Positions 35,033-44,297 of a stretch of 64,000 bases of DNA are shown piece by piece (positions within the stretch are counted from its first letter, which is position 1; each line of letters opens with the position of its first letter). This DNA is from Bacillus sp. V3-13 (GTDB lineage Bacteria; Bacillota; Bacilli; Bacillales; Cytobacillaceae): assembly GCF_002860165.1 (NCBI RefSeq), contig NZ_PGUZ01000056.1:1-64000 (forward strand), in the 5' to 3' direction. The notes under the pieces were generated by a model. The model saw nothing but the letters and a program-made list of their open reading frames with translations. It made no database searches and had not been told where the DNA came from. A program made the position numbers and the translations under genes.

Positions 35033-35087
35033 CTTTCCACAGGTTTATCAACAATATCCACAAGGTTATAAACAGAACTTGTCCACA
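35033..35087 (+). promoter_or_regulatory. Cluster of four DnaA-box-like sites
   Basis: CTTTCCACA (35033), TTATCAACA (35045), ATATCCACA (35054) and TTGTCCACA (35079), all on the plus strand. The last three each differ from TTATCCACA by one base, the first by two. Lies in a 500-bp gene-free stretch between the TM2 and DoxX genes. Similar small clusters away from oriC are known in B. subtilis and titrate or sense DnaA. Confidence 0.6.
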
Positions 35088-35328
35088 AAATAAAAATGGC
35101 AAGGGATTTTTTGTCCCCACACCCAAAGATTAAGAAATAGGGTGTTCACAGTTAAGACAAATACTGGATTCTTTTTTGTGAAAGAAATGTGAAGTGCATT
35201 GCCGGCTGGAACGTTACCGAGTATATTATAAGTGTAAAGAGAATCGGTGATATAAATTGCCCATTCTCCTTCATAAAAAGCTGGCCGGCTTTAAAAACGC
35301 ATTAATAGCATAAGATTTTTTGAATATT

Positions 35329-35346
35329 TTGTGAAAAATTTCACAA
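35329..35346. promoter_or_regulatory. Rex operator upstream of the DoxX gene
   Basis: TTGTGAAAAATTTCACAA fits the Rex consensus TTGTGAAnnnnTTCACAA exactly. It ends 25 bases before the DoxX start codon, so it should lie at or just after the promoter and allow repression at low NADH/NAD+ ratio with relief under oxygen limitation. Confidence 0.8.
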
Positions 35347-35371
35347 ATAAAAATTTTAGGAGCTGGTAATC

Positions 35372-35875
35372 ATGAAATGGTGGAAAACTCCTCAAGCAGC
35401 GGTAGCCTGGACAATTATTCGGATTTGGTTAGGCATCCAATGGATAGAAGCAGGTTGGCACAAAGTAGCAGATGGATTTGATGCAGGCGGATTTATGCAA
35501 GGGGCAATTGCAAAGGCTGGTGGCGAACATCCGGCGGTTGCAGGATGGTATGCAAGCTTTCTTGAAAGTGTAGCTCTTCCAAATTCTGAATTATTCAGCT
35601 TCCTTGTAGCATGGGGAGAAGTTTTAGTTGGACTTGGACTTATTCTCGGTGCAGCGACTATCCCAGCTTTAATTGCGGGAGCATTTATGAACTTGAACTT
35701 CATGCTGGCTGGAACAACAAGTACCAATCCAGTTCTTTATACAGTAGCCTTTATACTCCTCTTTGCGGGCAGCGGTTCTTATTACTGGGGTGTTGACCGG
35801 TTTGCAATCCCATATTTGAAAGAGCGCTTTACTAAGAAAACTGGTGGGGCCGGAAAAAATACGGCAGCCCAATAA
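35372..35875 (+). CDS. DoxX-family membrane protein
   Basis: 167 residues with four membrane segments and the DoxX-like start (AVAWTIIRIWLGIQWIEAGWHKVADGF). The family contains a thiosulfate:quinone oxidoreductase subunit and many members of unknown role linked to respiration and redox stress. AGGAG precedes the ATG. The Rex operator just upstream points to control by NADH/NAD+ state, consistent with a respiratory or redox role. Confidence 0.85.
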   Translation: MKWWKTPQAAVAWTIIRIWLGIQWIEAGWHKVADGFDAGGFMQGAIAKAGGEHPAVAGWYASFLESVALPNSELFSFLVAWGEVLVGLGLILGAATIPALIAGAFMNLNFMLAGTTSTNPVLYTVAFILLFAGSGSYYWGVDRFAIPYLKERFTKKTGGAGKNTAAQ

Positions 35876-35892
35876 CTCGTAATAAGGAAGGG

Positions 35893-35922
35893 AGCAGGAG
35901 AGATCATTCTCCTGCTTCTTTG
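35893..35922. terminator. Terminator shared by doxX and yfhD
   Basis: Perfect 9-bp stem AGCAGGAGA / TCTCCTGCT between the two convergent genes. Confidence 0.7.
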
Positions 35923-36093
35923 CTATTCTCCGCTTCTCTTTCTTGCACGCTCGTCTGCGGCTTTCGCGCGTGCTTGTGCTTCCAGATCTTCATGATCGGC
36001 TAATTCTCTTGAAAACTCTACATCGATCCCGTCCGATGGAATTGGTGAAAGTGCAGCTTGTTCCCTTTGTTTACGCTCGTTAGCACGACCCAT
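35923..36093 (-). CDS. yfhD: YfhD family protein
   Basis: 56 residues, very polar; conserved core DGIDVEFSRELADHEDLEAQARAKAAD split across one helix matches B. subtilis YfhD. Start 36093 chosen by spacing to AAAGGGG (8 bases); the upstream ATG at 36099 is too close. First marker of the conserved yfh block. Function unknown. Confidence 0.85.
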   Translation of the reverse strand: MGRANERKQREQAALSPIPSDGIDVEFSRELADHEDLEAQARAKAADERARKRSGE

Positions 36094-36188
36094 GATCATA
36101 TCCCCTTTCAATCTGGAACATCAGGAAAACATTTGTTTTCCTAACTTTAGGTTGTGAGTTTGGAAAGGGGAATATAAATGGAAAATCT

Positions 36189-36314
36189 TTAATGGCGTGA
36201 TTTTTTTCCGGAAAAGCCGCCTGCCTGATCAGCCAGCTTGAATTCTCTCGAATAGGTAATTTCTTGAGCGCTTGAAAGTGTATTCTTCATTTTATCCCGC
36301 TTTTTCTTCTCCAT
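36189..36314 (-). CDS. yfhE: YfhE family protein (41 residues)
   Basis: Short gene below common ORF cut-offs. Reads MEKKKRDKMKNTLSSAQEI then TYSREFKLADQAGGFSG and a basic end. The core SSAQE(I/V).YSREFKLAD(Q/R)AGG is the YfhE signature. GAAAGGGG precedes the ATG; a second ATG one codon upstream is also possible. Same order as in B. subtilis (yfhD-yfhE-yfhF). Function unknown. Confidence 0.85.
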   Translation of the reverse strand: MEKKKRDKMKNTLSSAQEITYSREFKLADQAGGFSGKKSRH

Positions 36315-36379
36315 CATAAACCCCTTTCGATAAAATTTGCTTCTGTTCCTATATTTTCCGAAACCAGTTTAAAACATAC

Positions 36380-37288
36380 TTATTGAAGAATATCGGCCAA
36401 TGCTCCACGTAATTTTGGATATTCAAAGCTGAAACCGCTTGCTTCAAGCTTACCTGGCAACACCTTTTGCCCTTCCAAAACAAGCGTGCTCATTTCTCCC
36501 AGCAGCATTTTCAGAGCGAACGCCGGAACCGGCATCCAGTGCGGACGCTTTATGACAGAAGAGATTGTTTCACCGAACTCCTTCATAGTGACCGGATGAG
36601 GGGCCGTGACATTGATTGGTCCCTCGAGTTGTTCGTTTTTAATGGCGAATACAATCGCTCTGACGGCATCGCGGATATGTATCCACGAAACCCATTGCCT
36701 TCCCGATCCAATTGTTCCTCCAACAAAGAGCCGATACGGAAGTATCATCCTTGGCAGAGATCCTTCATGTTTGTCCAAAATGATTCCAAACCGGCAAAAA
36801 ACCGTACGAATCCCGTATTGTTTGCGAGCCTGTGCAGCTGTTTCCTCCCACTGTTCCACCGTTTTCGCCAAAAAATCGTTCCCCGGCTCTGTTTCTTTTT
36901 CGGTAAAGGTTTTTGATTCAGAAGCACCGTAAAATCCAACAGCACTCGCATTAATTAATACTTGTGGTTTTTTGTCCATCTTGCTGATTATATTTAAAAC
37001 CCCGGCAGTTGCTTCCAGACGGCTATTCATAATGCGCTGTTTTTGTTCAACTGTCCAACGGCCGGCGCCCAGCGATTCCCCGGCCAGATTTATAATCATT
37101 TGCGTTCCTTCCATCTCTGTTTCCGGGTGATCACCTTCATTGAGCCATTGCACATACTTAATGTTTTCTTTATTCGTTTTTCCTTCAACATTGCGTGTAA
37201 GAATGACAATTTTATGCCCTTCTTTTAAAAGCTCATCCGATAGTGCTTTGCCTACAAATCCCGTTCCACCTGTTAGAGTGATTTTCAA
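36380..37288 (-). CDS. yfhF: YfhF, TIGR01777 epimerase-like nucleotide-sugar/SDR protein
   Basis: 302 residues, extended short-chain dehydrogenase with GGTGFVGKAL nucleotide loop, INLAGESLGAGRW and the C-terminal DUF1731 domain (LLGEMSTLVLEGQKVLPGKLEASGF). The family is annotated as epimerase but no substrate is known; homologues include the SulA-like cell-division proteins of cyanobacteria. Divergent from recX. Confidence 0.88.
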   Translation of the reverse strand: MKITLTGGTGFVGKALSDELLKEGHKIVILTRNVEGKTNKENIKYVQWLNEGDHPETEMEGTQMIINLAGESLGAGRWTVEQKQRIMNSRLEATAGVLNIISKMDKKPQVLINASAVGFYGASESKTFTEKETEPGNDFLAKTVEQWEETAAQARKQYGIRTVFCRFGIILDKHEGSLPRMILPYRLFVGGTIGSGRQWVSWIHIRDAVRAIVFAIKNEQLEGPINVTAPHPVTMKEFGETISSVIKRPHWMPVPAFALKMLLGEMSTLVLEGQKVLPGKLEASGFSFEYPKLRGALADILQ

Positions 37289-37393
37289 AGTATTCCTCCT
37301 CGCCGTTGACGTTTTTCCTAATTATTAAATTTACGACATATTTTTTTAAAAACCTTTTTTCAATATGTTACATTAAAGTTGAGGTGACAAATG

Positions 37394-38203
37394 ATGGCTG
37401 TCATAACGAAAATATCGGTCCAGCAAAAGAACCGTGATCGCTACAATATTTTTGTGGATGAAGGAAAAGGTGAAAAATTCGCTTTTAGCGTGGATGAAGA
37501 TGTGCTGATAAAATTCCAGTTGAAAAAAGGGCTGGAGCTTGATGACCTCATGTTAACCGAGGTTCACTTCCATGATGATATCCGCAAAGCTTATAACCTT
37601 GCCATCAATTATTTGGCAAGAAGAATGAGATCGGAAGGGGAAGTACGCGATTATTTAACCACCAACGGAGTAGAAGCTCCTGTCATTAAGGAAGTAATCG
37701 GCAAGCTTTATCAAAATCAATTTTTGAATGATGCGGAATTTGCCTCAGCATTTGTTCATACGCAAATAAATACAACGGATAAAGGCCCATTACAGATCAA
37801 AAGAGAGCTGACAGAGAAAAAAGTCGATCCCAGGATAGCGGAAGATGCGCTTAAGGAATACTCATTTGACGAACAAGTTGAAACCGCTCTGAAGCTGTGC
37901 GGGAAATATACTGAAAAAAATAAACGCGAGTCGTTTCGGGCCGTGAAGCTGAAGATGGAGCAACAATTAATTAGAAAAGGTTTTTCTTTTGATGTAATCC
38001 AGCAAGTATTAACCAATTTTCCGGAGGAAGAGAATGATGCGGGTGAACTTAAGGCCATTTCATATCAAGGAGAAAAGCTGCATCGTAAATACGAAAAATA
38101 CTCCGGCTATGAATATAGGCAAAAAATGAAGCAAGCTTTATATAGAAAAGGATTTCCCGTCGAGCTGATTGAACGCTATTTACAGGAGACGGAAAAATTT
38201 TAA
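37394..38203 (+). CDS. recX: RecX, regulator of RecA
   Basis: 269 residues with three RecX three-helix repeats (for example YNLAINYLARRMRSEGEVRDYL and VIGKLYQNQFLNDAEFA). RecX modulates RecA filament growth in recombination and repair. ATG 37394 has GAGGTG eight bases upstream; the ATG one codon earlier is too close. Located between yfhF and yfhH as in B. subtilis. Confidence 0.92.
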   Translation: MAVITKISVQQKNRDRYNIFVDEGKGEKFAFSVDEDVLIKFQLKKGLELDDLMLTEVHFHDDIRKAYNLAINYLARRMRSEGEVRDYLTTNGVEAPVIKEVIGKLYQNQFLNDAEFASAFVHTQINTTDKGPLQIKRELTEKKVDPRIAEDALKEYSFDEQVETALKLCGKYTEKNKRESFRAVKLKMEQQLIRKGFSFDVIQQVLTNFPEEENDAGELKAISYQGEKLHRKYEKYSGYEYRQKMKQALYRKGFPVELIERYLQETEKF

Positions 38204-38261
38204 CGATCTAACACTTGTCCCTTTCACTATACTAAAAACAATTATCCCTGAGGTGATGGTA

Positions 38262-38597
38262 ATGCAGCAGGAAAAGAGATACAGCCAAATGACCCGTTAC
38301 GAACTGCAGCAGGAGATTGCCAGGCTCAATGAGAAGGCAAAAAAAGCAGAACAAATGGGCATGGTGAATGAATTTGCCGTGCTTGACAGAAAAGCGGTAA
38401 TGGCGAAATCCTATTTATTAAACCGCGATGATTTTAAACCTGGTGAACTGTATGGGATCGAAGGGGATCCGGGAAGCTACTTTAAAATTGAATATCTTAA
38501 TGGGGTATTCGCCTGGGGCTACCGGCTTGGCGGTGATGGCCGCGAGGAAGCACTTCCGATAGCAATGCTGAAGAAAATAGAGGAAAACCAGAGCTAG
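38262..38597 (+). CDS. yfhH: YfhH family protein (DUF1811)
   Basis: 111 residues: N-terminal helix pair (MTRYELQQEIARLNEKAKKAEQMGM) and C-terminal small beta barrel (FKPGELYGIEGDPGSYFKIEYLNGVFAWGYR). GAGGTG lies six bases before ATG 38262. Unknown function; follows recX as in B. subtilis. Confidence 0.88.
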   Translation: MQQEKRYSQMTRYELQQEIARLNEKAKKAEQMGMVNEFAVLDRKAVMAKSYLLNRDDFKPGELYGIEGDPGSYFKIEYLNGVFAWGYRLGGDGREEALPIAMLKKIEENQS

Positions 38598-38612
38598 AGC
38601 GCTCTGGCTTTT
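38588..38612 (+). terminator. Terminator at the end of yfhH
   Basis: CCAGAGC (38588-38594) / GCTCTGG (38601-38607) then CTTTT; the stem overlaps the last codons of yfhH. Confidence 0.65.
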
Positions 38613-38721
38613 GAAGGCTTTATGAAGCTTCCAGATGGTTGGTATCCGGGATGGCTGTATGAAAAGAAACTGGAATTGGGATAAGGTTGCCATACATGTT
38701 CACCAGTCCATCCTATTTAAA

Positions 38722-38880
38722 CTAGTCATTTTCACGGTGTGAGGATGCATACATTCGTTCCTGCGGATGAGTATTTATCGTTCCATCGGCACGTTTGGAA
38801 GCATACTCTGCTTTCGCCCGTGGTGTACCTTCAATTCTCCTGATGTTGGTATACGGGAAACCTGTCAACTTATTCCGCAT
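38722..38880 (-). CDS. sspK: Small acid-soluble spore protein K
   Basis: 52 residues, hydrophilic. Core [20 protein letters not shown] followed by QERMYAS matches SspK. GGGGAGG lies seven bases before ATG 38880. Expected in the forespore under sigma-G. Position between yfhH and yfhJ agrees with B. subtilis. Confidence 0.9.
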   Translation of the reverse strand: MRNKLTGFPYTNIRRIEGTPRAKAEYASKRADGTINTHPQERMYASSHREND

Positions 38881-38987
38881 TCGAAATCCTCCCCTGACAA
38901 GAAGTAACACGCGAGAGCACATGGCTTCTTGCGTATAAATAGTATTTGCTTTATTAAATAATAAACATATGGAAAGAGGTGGACGCA

Positions 38988-39257
38988 ATGGAGGAGTATT
39001 ATAAAAGGTTGGCCGCATTGCTCATGGAAAAAAATCCAATCCTTTCGTATGAACAGGCTCTAACATGGGTTGAGCTTTTCTGGGAAGATTTTGAAACAAC
39101 GTATGCGAAGGCGGGCAGGGAATATCAAGGCAAGGAAATGACCGAAAGAGTGGTTCGGCAATGGATCGAGCAATATGGTGAAAGACTTCATGAATTTGTA
39201 GCCAGCAACCCTAAATATAAGCATCTCTTAGAACAAAATAACAATCCCGCTCATTAA
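38988..39257 (+). CDS. yfhJ: YfhJ, WVELL-motif protein
   Basis: 89 residues with the family motif variant [18 protein letters not shown] and [25 protein letters not shown] precedes ATG 38988. Small cytoplasmic protein of unknown function, conserved in this block. Confidence 0.85.
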   Translation: MEEYYKRLAALLMEKNPILSYEQALTWVELFWEDFETTYAKAGREYQGKEMTERVVRQWIEQYGERLHEFVASNPKYKHLLEQNNNPAH

Positions 39258-39278
39258 CCCTTTGAGCCAAATAAGCAG

Positions 39279-39317
39279 AAAAAGCGCCTCGATTACAACC
39301 AAATCCAGGCGCTTTTT
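39279..39317. terminator. Bidirectional terminator between yfhJ and yfhP
   Basis: Perfect 11-bp stem AAAAAGCGCCT / AGGCGCTTTTT. Confidence 0.85.
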
Positions 39318-39349
39318 CTTTCTTGTGTTGTCCGAAAAATTCAACGGTT

Positions 39350-40330
39350 TCAACCGGGAATGATCTCGAGTTTTTTCCGGAGCTTCTCCTCGCTGAAAAT
39401 CCAGCCTGTGTAAGAACCCATAATATTGTAGTCCTCATCGAGCTGCACAACAGCAACGAAAGGGTAATGACCGTTGCTGCGGTAGCGTAAATCGATAAAC
39501 CTGACTTCATAATAATCATCGTATTCATCAAGCTCCCAGCGAAAAACAGGAGAAAATGACAGGAACGCGGAAAGGTTTTTATCTTTTTTCGCTGCTTCGA
39601 GAACAGGCGATTCCGGAACAGGTACACGGTTGAATTGATCCAGGATTCTGACATGGTCATAATGTGCTCTGCCAACGAAAAACTGGCGTTGATTCATGAC
39701 GGCAATTTTCCAATGATGAAACTTCATCGTTGGTGCAATAATGATATCCGTAGCATCAGGTATCATTGTTTTTACAGATTTTAACACTTTTCTCCGGTAG
39801 TAAAAGCGAATAATATAATAAGCGAAAATGACCGCATAAATAGCTGAAAACGTGTAACCCGGATGGGCTCCAAAAGCCCACAAAAACAGCCCGGCGACAT
39901 GAATGCCGAAAATAAACGGATCAAAGGTGTTAATGACGCCAAGAGCGACCCATTTGTGCGAAAACGGTCTTAATGCCTGTGTTCCATAAGCATTAAAGAT
40001 GTCGACAAACACATGCAGGAATACGGCGAGAAATGTCCACAGCCATAAATGCAGCAAATTAGCCTCTGGAAAGAATGGGTAAACGACAGCAACTATCGCA
40101 AGCGGCCATAAAAGGACAGCCGGGATTGAATGGGTGATTCCCCGATGATTTCTTATATAAACAGCATTGTTTCTTAATTTCAAAACTGTGTCTATGTCAG
40201 GTGCTTGAGAGCCGACGATCGTCGCAATCAATACACTGCTTGCTGTGGCAGAGCTCTCGGCTACAGCGGGATCCAGAGTGGCGAGCCCGCCAAGTGCGAG
40301 TCCCATGACCACATGTGTGCCAGTATCCAA
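39350..40330 (-). CDS. yfhP: YfhP, YdjM-type membrane-bound metal-dependent hydrolase
   Basis: 326 residues. N-terminal MDTGTHVVMGLALGGLA, PDIDTV and NHRGITHSIP motifs hold the His/Asp metal ligands of the family; four to five membrane segments follow, then a 150-residue soluble tail. TTG 40330 is chosen: GGGAGG lies nine bases upstream and the protein then begins like its homologues. In B. subtilis YfhP is reported as a regulator of adjacent yfh genes, which I cannot test here. Confidence 0.85.
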   Translation of the reverse strand: MDTGTHVVMGLALGGLATLDPAVAESSATASSVLIATIVGSQAPDIDTVLKLRNNAVYIRNHRGITHSIPAVLLWPLAIVAVVYPFFPEANLLHLWLWTFLAVFLHVFVDIFNAYGTQALRPFSHKWVALGVINTFDPFIFGIHVAGLFLWAFGAHPGYTFSAIYAVIFAYYIIRFYYRRKVLKSVKTMIPDATDIIIAPTMKFHHWKIAVMNQRQFFVGRAHYDHVRILDQFNRVPVPESPVLEAAKKDKNLSAFLSFSPVFRWELDEYDDYYEVRFIDLRYRSNGHYPFVAVVQLDEDYNIMGSYTGWIFSEEKLRKKLEIIPG

Positions 40331-40525
40331 AAGGAATGTACCTCCCTTACAGGTATATATACAAGTATACTCCACTTTATTTAAACAATAAATTACTTGT
40401 AATTAAAAAATGAATCGTTTAATTTTAAAAGGAGCTGAAATCAACATATTCAAACGAAATTTAAAAGATACGGTAGTATTATATTCCCATCTTTCGTTAA
40501 TGTTTAACATCATGGAGGCACAAAA

Positions 40526-41611
40526 GTGGTTCATATAGACATGAAAAATCTGGATGTAAGTTCTTTTCAAAACGATTTAATTAGCTGGTTTACAAGGGAA
40601 CAAAGAACGTTGCCATGGAGACAAGACACGGACCCGTATAAGGTCTGGGTTTCTGAAATTATGCTGCAGCAAACGAGAGTCGATACGGTTATTCCTTACT
40701 TTAATCGTTTTATCCGGCAGTTTCCGTCTATCGATGCTCTGGCGGAAGCGGATGAGGAGAGGGTGTTAAAGGCATGGGAAGGCCTGGGTTATTATTCTCG
40801 TGTCAGAAATCTGCATGCTGCGGTGAAAGAGGTGAAAGAGAAGTACGGCGGAAGGGTTCCTGATACTGCTGAAGCAATTTCAAAATTAAAAGGGGTTGGC
40901 CCATATACGAGCGGGGCTATTTTAAGCATTGCGTATGGAGTTCCTGAGCCGGCTGTCGATGGAAATGTGATGAGGGTGTTATCGCGGGTTTTAACGATCC
41001 GGGATGATATCGCAAAGCCATCGACAAGAAAAATTTTTGAAGAAGCAGTCCGGCGCCTCATTTCACACGAAAACCCCTCTTATTTTAACCAGGCATTAAT
41101 GGAATTAGGCGCAATCGTCTGTACACCTGCATCGCCTTCCTGTTTGTTATGCCCGGTGCGTGACCATTGCCAGGCCTTTCATGAAGGTGTCCAGACCGAC
41201 CTGCCTGTTAAAACGAAAAACAAAAAGCAAAAAAGAGTTCAGCTTGCCGCAGCGATTTTAACGAATAAAGAAGGGAAAATTCTTATTCATAAGCGCTCTG
41301 GCAGCGGATTGCTCGCCAATCTATGGGAGTTTCCCAATACTGAGATGATTATGCCGCTCCGCAATGAAAAAGAACAATTGGGCGATTTCCTTTTCAGCGA
41401 ATGGAAAGTTGAAGCAGAATTGAAAGATGATATCGGACAGATTGAACATATATTCACGCATCTGATCTGGAACATCAATGTTTTTTCCGGGACGATTCGT
41501 TCCAATGTTGAAGAGCAGGCTGATTTAAAGCTCGTTTCCCTGCAAGAGCTCGAGCAATACGCCCTGCCGGTTTCGCATCAAAAAATGCTGAAATTGTTTC
41601 TTGGCGATTAA
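40526..41611 (+). CDS. mutY: Adenine DNA glycosylase MutY
   Basis: 361 residues. Helix-hairpin-helix [12 protein letters not shown] with catalytic Asp in [13 protein letters not shown], Glu/Gln of EIMLQQTRV, and the iron-sulfur loop C-x6-C-x2-C-x5-C ([17 protein letters not shown]). The C-terminal domain is NUDIX-like and reads 8-oxoG ([14 protein letters not shown]). Removes A opposite 8-oxoG. GTG start with GGAGG seven bases upstream. Confidence 0.93.
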   Translation: MVHIDMKNLDVSSFQNDLISWFTREQRTLPWRQDTDPYKVWVSEIMLQQTRVDTVIPYFNRFIRQFPSIDALAEADEERVLKAWEGLGYYSRVRNLHAAVKEVKEKYGGRVPDTAEAISKLKGVGPYTSGAILSIAYGVPEPAVDGNVMRVLSRVLTIRDDIAKPSTRKIFEEAVRRLISHENPSYFNQALMELGAIVCTPASPSCLLCPVRDHCQAFHEGVQTDLPVKTKNKKQKRVQLAAAILTNKEGKILIHKRSGSGLLANLWEFPNTEMIMPLRNEKEQLGDFLFSEWKVEAELKDDIGQIEHIFTHLIWNINVFSGTIRSNVEEQADLKLVSLQELEQYALPVSHQKMLKLFLGD

Positions 41612-41636
41612 AAACGCCGTTTGCCGGCGTTTTTTG
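41611..41636 (+). terminator. Terminator of mutY
   Basis: AAAACGCCG / CGGCGTTTT stem followed by T's, starting at the stop codon. Confidence 0.85.
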
Positions 41637-41646
41637 TTGACTTCTA

Positions 41647-41871
41647 TCAGTCATATGTTGTTTTCGAACCGTGCGTGTAGTCCGCCTGCTGTTGGTTAAG
41701 GCCGCCCCTTTGCACAATTTCTTCAACAATTTCCCGATGAATCGCCTGCCCCTCAGAATTTAAATATGGAACCATTTGCTGCAACGAATGGTGAAAAAAT
41801 GCGAGCTCACTGTCCTTCCATTCGGTTAAAGGCATCATCGAAAGCTCAGTCATATCGCGTCCAACATACAT
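41647..41871 (-). CDS. yfhS: YfhS family protein
   Basis: 74 residues; DMTELSMMPLTEWKDSELAFF and LQQMVPYLNSEGQAIHREI match YfhS-like proteins. AAAGGA eight bases before ATG 41871. Unknown function; B. subtilis yfhS is sporulation-linked. Placed between mutY and fabL as expected. Confidence 0.75.
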   Translation of the reverse strand: MYVGRDMTELSMMPLTEWKDSELAFFHHSLQQMVPYLNSEGQAIHREIVEEIVQRGGLNQQQADYTHGSKTTYD

Positions 41872-41982
41872 AAAGATCGTCCTTTCTGGCACGAAATTTT
41901 CAAATCGTTATGATGCGTTTAGTTTTCATCCTTCATTGTCTTATATACCTGAAAAAGCTAAAATAAAAACAAAACAGATTGA

Positions 41983-42744
<762 letters not shown>

Positions 42745-42834
42745 AACGAGAGTGTTCCGTTCAGGTGTGGAATGAATATGCAGCATAGTCCCCTCCCGAA
42801 ATGGACAAATTAAGGTTTGGGAGGTGATATCACA

Positions 42835-43338
42835 ATGGCAGACAACCAACAGCCAAACCGAACAATCGCTGGAACCAACATTCAAAGAGTGAGGCAACAG
42901 AATGCACAAGCTGGAGCAGGAACCCAGGGAGCATTCGGCACTGAGTTCGCAGGTGAAACAAACGCTGCACAAATAAGGCAGCAAAACCGCCAGGCTGGAA
43001 CGCAGAACGCACAAGCTGGTGCGGGAAACCAGGGCCAATTCGGCACTGAGTTCGCAGGCGAAACGAATGCCCAGCAAATAAGACAACAAAACCGCCAGGC
43101 TGGAGCGCAGAACGCACAAGCTGGTGCGGGAAACCAGGGCCAATTCGGCACCGAGTTTGCAGGTGAAACGAATGCCCAGCAAATAAGACAACAAAACCGC
43201 CAGGCTGGAGCGCAGAACGCGCGGGCTGGTGCGGGAAGACAGGGCCAATTCGGCACTGAGTTCGCAAGCGAAACAAATGCCCAGCAAGTGAGACAACAAA
43301 ACCAGCAGGCTCAAGCCCGTAAAGATCAAAACATGTAA
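42835..43338 (+). CDS. sspE: Gamma-type small acid-soluble spore protein, repeat-expanded
   Basis: 167 residues of Gln/Ala/Gly/Asn-rich sequence with four T-E-F-A-(G/S)-E-T sites, the cleavage motif of the germination protease GPR. B. subtilis SspE has 84 residues and two such repeats, so this one is about twice as long. It serves as amino-acid store in the spore and does not bind DNA. GGGAGGTG nine bases before ATG 42835. Adjacent to fabL as in B. subtilis. Confidence 0.92.
   Translation: MADNQQPNRTIAGTNIQRVRQQNAQAGAGTQGAFGTEFAGETNAAQIRQQNRQAGTQNAQAGAGNQGQFGTEFAGETNAQQIRQQNRQAGAQNAQAGAGNQGQFGTEFAGETNAQQIRQQNRQAGAQNARAGAGRQGQFGTEFASETNAQQVRQQNQQAQARKDQNM
42934..43338 (+). repeat. 105-bp tandem repeats inside sspE
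   Basis: Three full 35-codon units begin at 42934, 43039 and 43144 (each starting FGTEFA) and a partial fourth at 43249. Units two and three are nearly identical at DNA level, which indicates recent duplication by unequal exchange. Confidence 0.9.
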
Positions 43339-43373
43339 GTGGACCGAGACAAAGCCGCTAATTTTATAAATCG

Positions 43374-43408
43374 AAGGGCGCTCTTTTTTCGCAAGGGCGC
43401 CCTTTGCT
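43374..43408 (+). terminator. Terminator of sspE
   Basis: AAGGGCGC (43374-43381) / GCGCCCTT (43397-43404). The ygaB gene usually found after sspE is not visible; 43409-43664 holds no ORF that I can support. Confidence 0.65.
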
Positions 43409-43664
43409 TTGAATAAGGGTTTGGACGGCATTACACACTTAGGACCGATCGGTTGTGGTTTCACCATATACTATAAAAGTGATCATTTTATTATGGCGGG
43501 CGACTAAGTGAATTTCAATGGCTCATTGTTTTAAATTCTTTAGCGAACCGTTATAATAGTAGAAAATAGGAATTGTTCTTTGTTGCCTTTTGTCGATTGA
43601 TCATCTCTTACATTAAATCATTTATAGGTTGCAAAGCGTCCAGGAATGAAAGTAGGGGAGAAAA

Positions 43665-44195
43665 ATGGGCGTACCCACAGAAGGTGAGCCGATACAAATT
43701 CATAGCTATAAACATAATGGGCACATCCATCGCGTTTGGCAGGAAACGACCGTTTTAAAAGGAACACAAAATTTGGTGATTGGCGGAAATGACCGGACAA
43801 TCGTTACCGAATCCGATGGACGGACATGGATTACAAGAGAGCCGGCAATTTGTTATTTTCACTCCCAATACTGGTTTAATGTGATCGGAATGATTCGGGA
43901 GGACGGCGTATATTACTACTGCAATATCAGTTCACCATTTATCTTCGACGGCGAAGCGTTAAAATATATTGATTATGACCTCGATATTAAAGTATTTCCC
44001 GATATGACATTCAACCTCCTCGATGAAGATGAATACGAGCGGCACCGCATTGAAATGAAATATCCGGAAGTGATCGATCAAATTTTACACCGGAATGTTG
44101 ATAAATTAATTCGCTGGATTCGCCAGAGAAAAGGACCGTTTGCCCCTGACTTTATTGACATTTGGTACGAACGGTATTTGACCTACAGACGCTGA
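43665..44195 (+). CDS. ntdP: Nucleoside tri-/diphosphate phosphatase (DUF402, YgaC)
   Basis: 176 residues of the DUF402/UPF0374 family: [20 protein letters not shown] at the start and the barrel with [25 protein letters not shown] carrying the acidic metal site. Homologues hydrolyse nucleoside tri- and diphosphates. AGGGGAG precedes the ATG. Same place as ygaC in B. subtilis. Confidence 0.88.
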   Translation: MGVPTEGEPIQIHSYKHNGHIHRVWQETTVLKGTQNLVIGGNDRTIVTESDGRTWITREPAICYFHSQYWFNVIGMIREDGVYYYCNISSPFIFDGEALKYIDYDLDIKVFPDMTFNLLDEDEYERHRIEMKYPEVIDQILHRNVDKLIRWIRQRKGPFAPDFIDIWYERYLTYRR

Positions 44196-44297
44196 TGATC
44201 CGGATAAAAGCTGCCTGTTGAGACAACATCAACAGGTTTTTATTTGTGTAAACAGGAAAAAAGATAGAGAGAAGTCTTCTTTTTAGGGGGAAAACCA

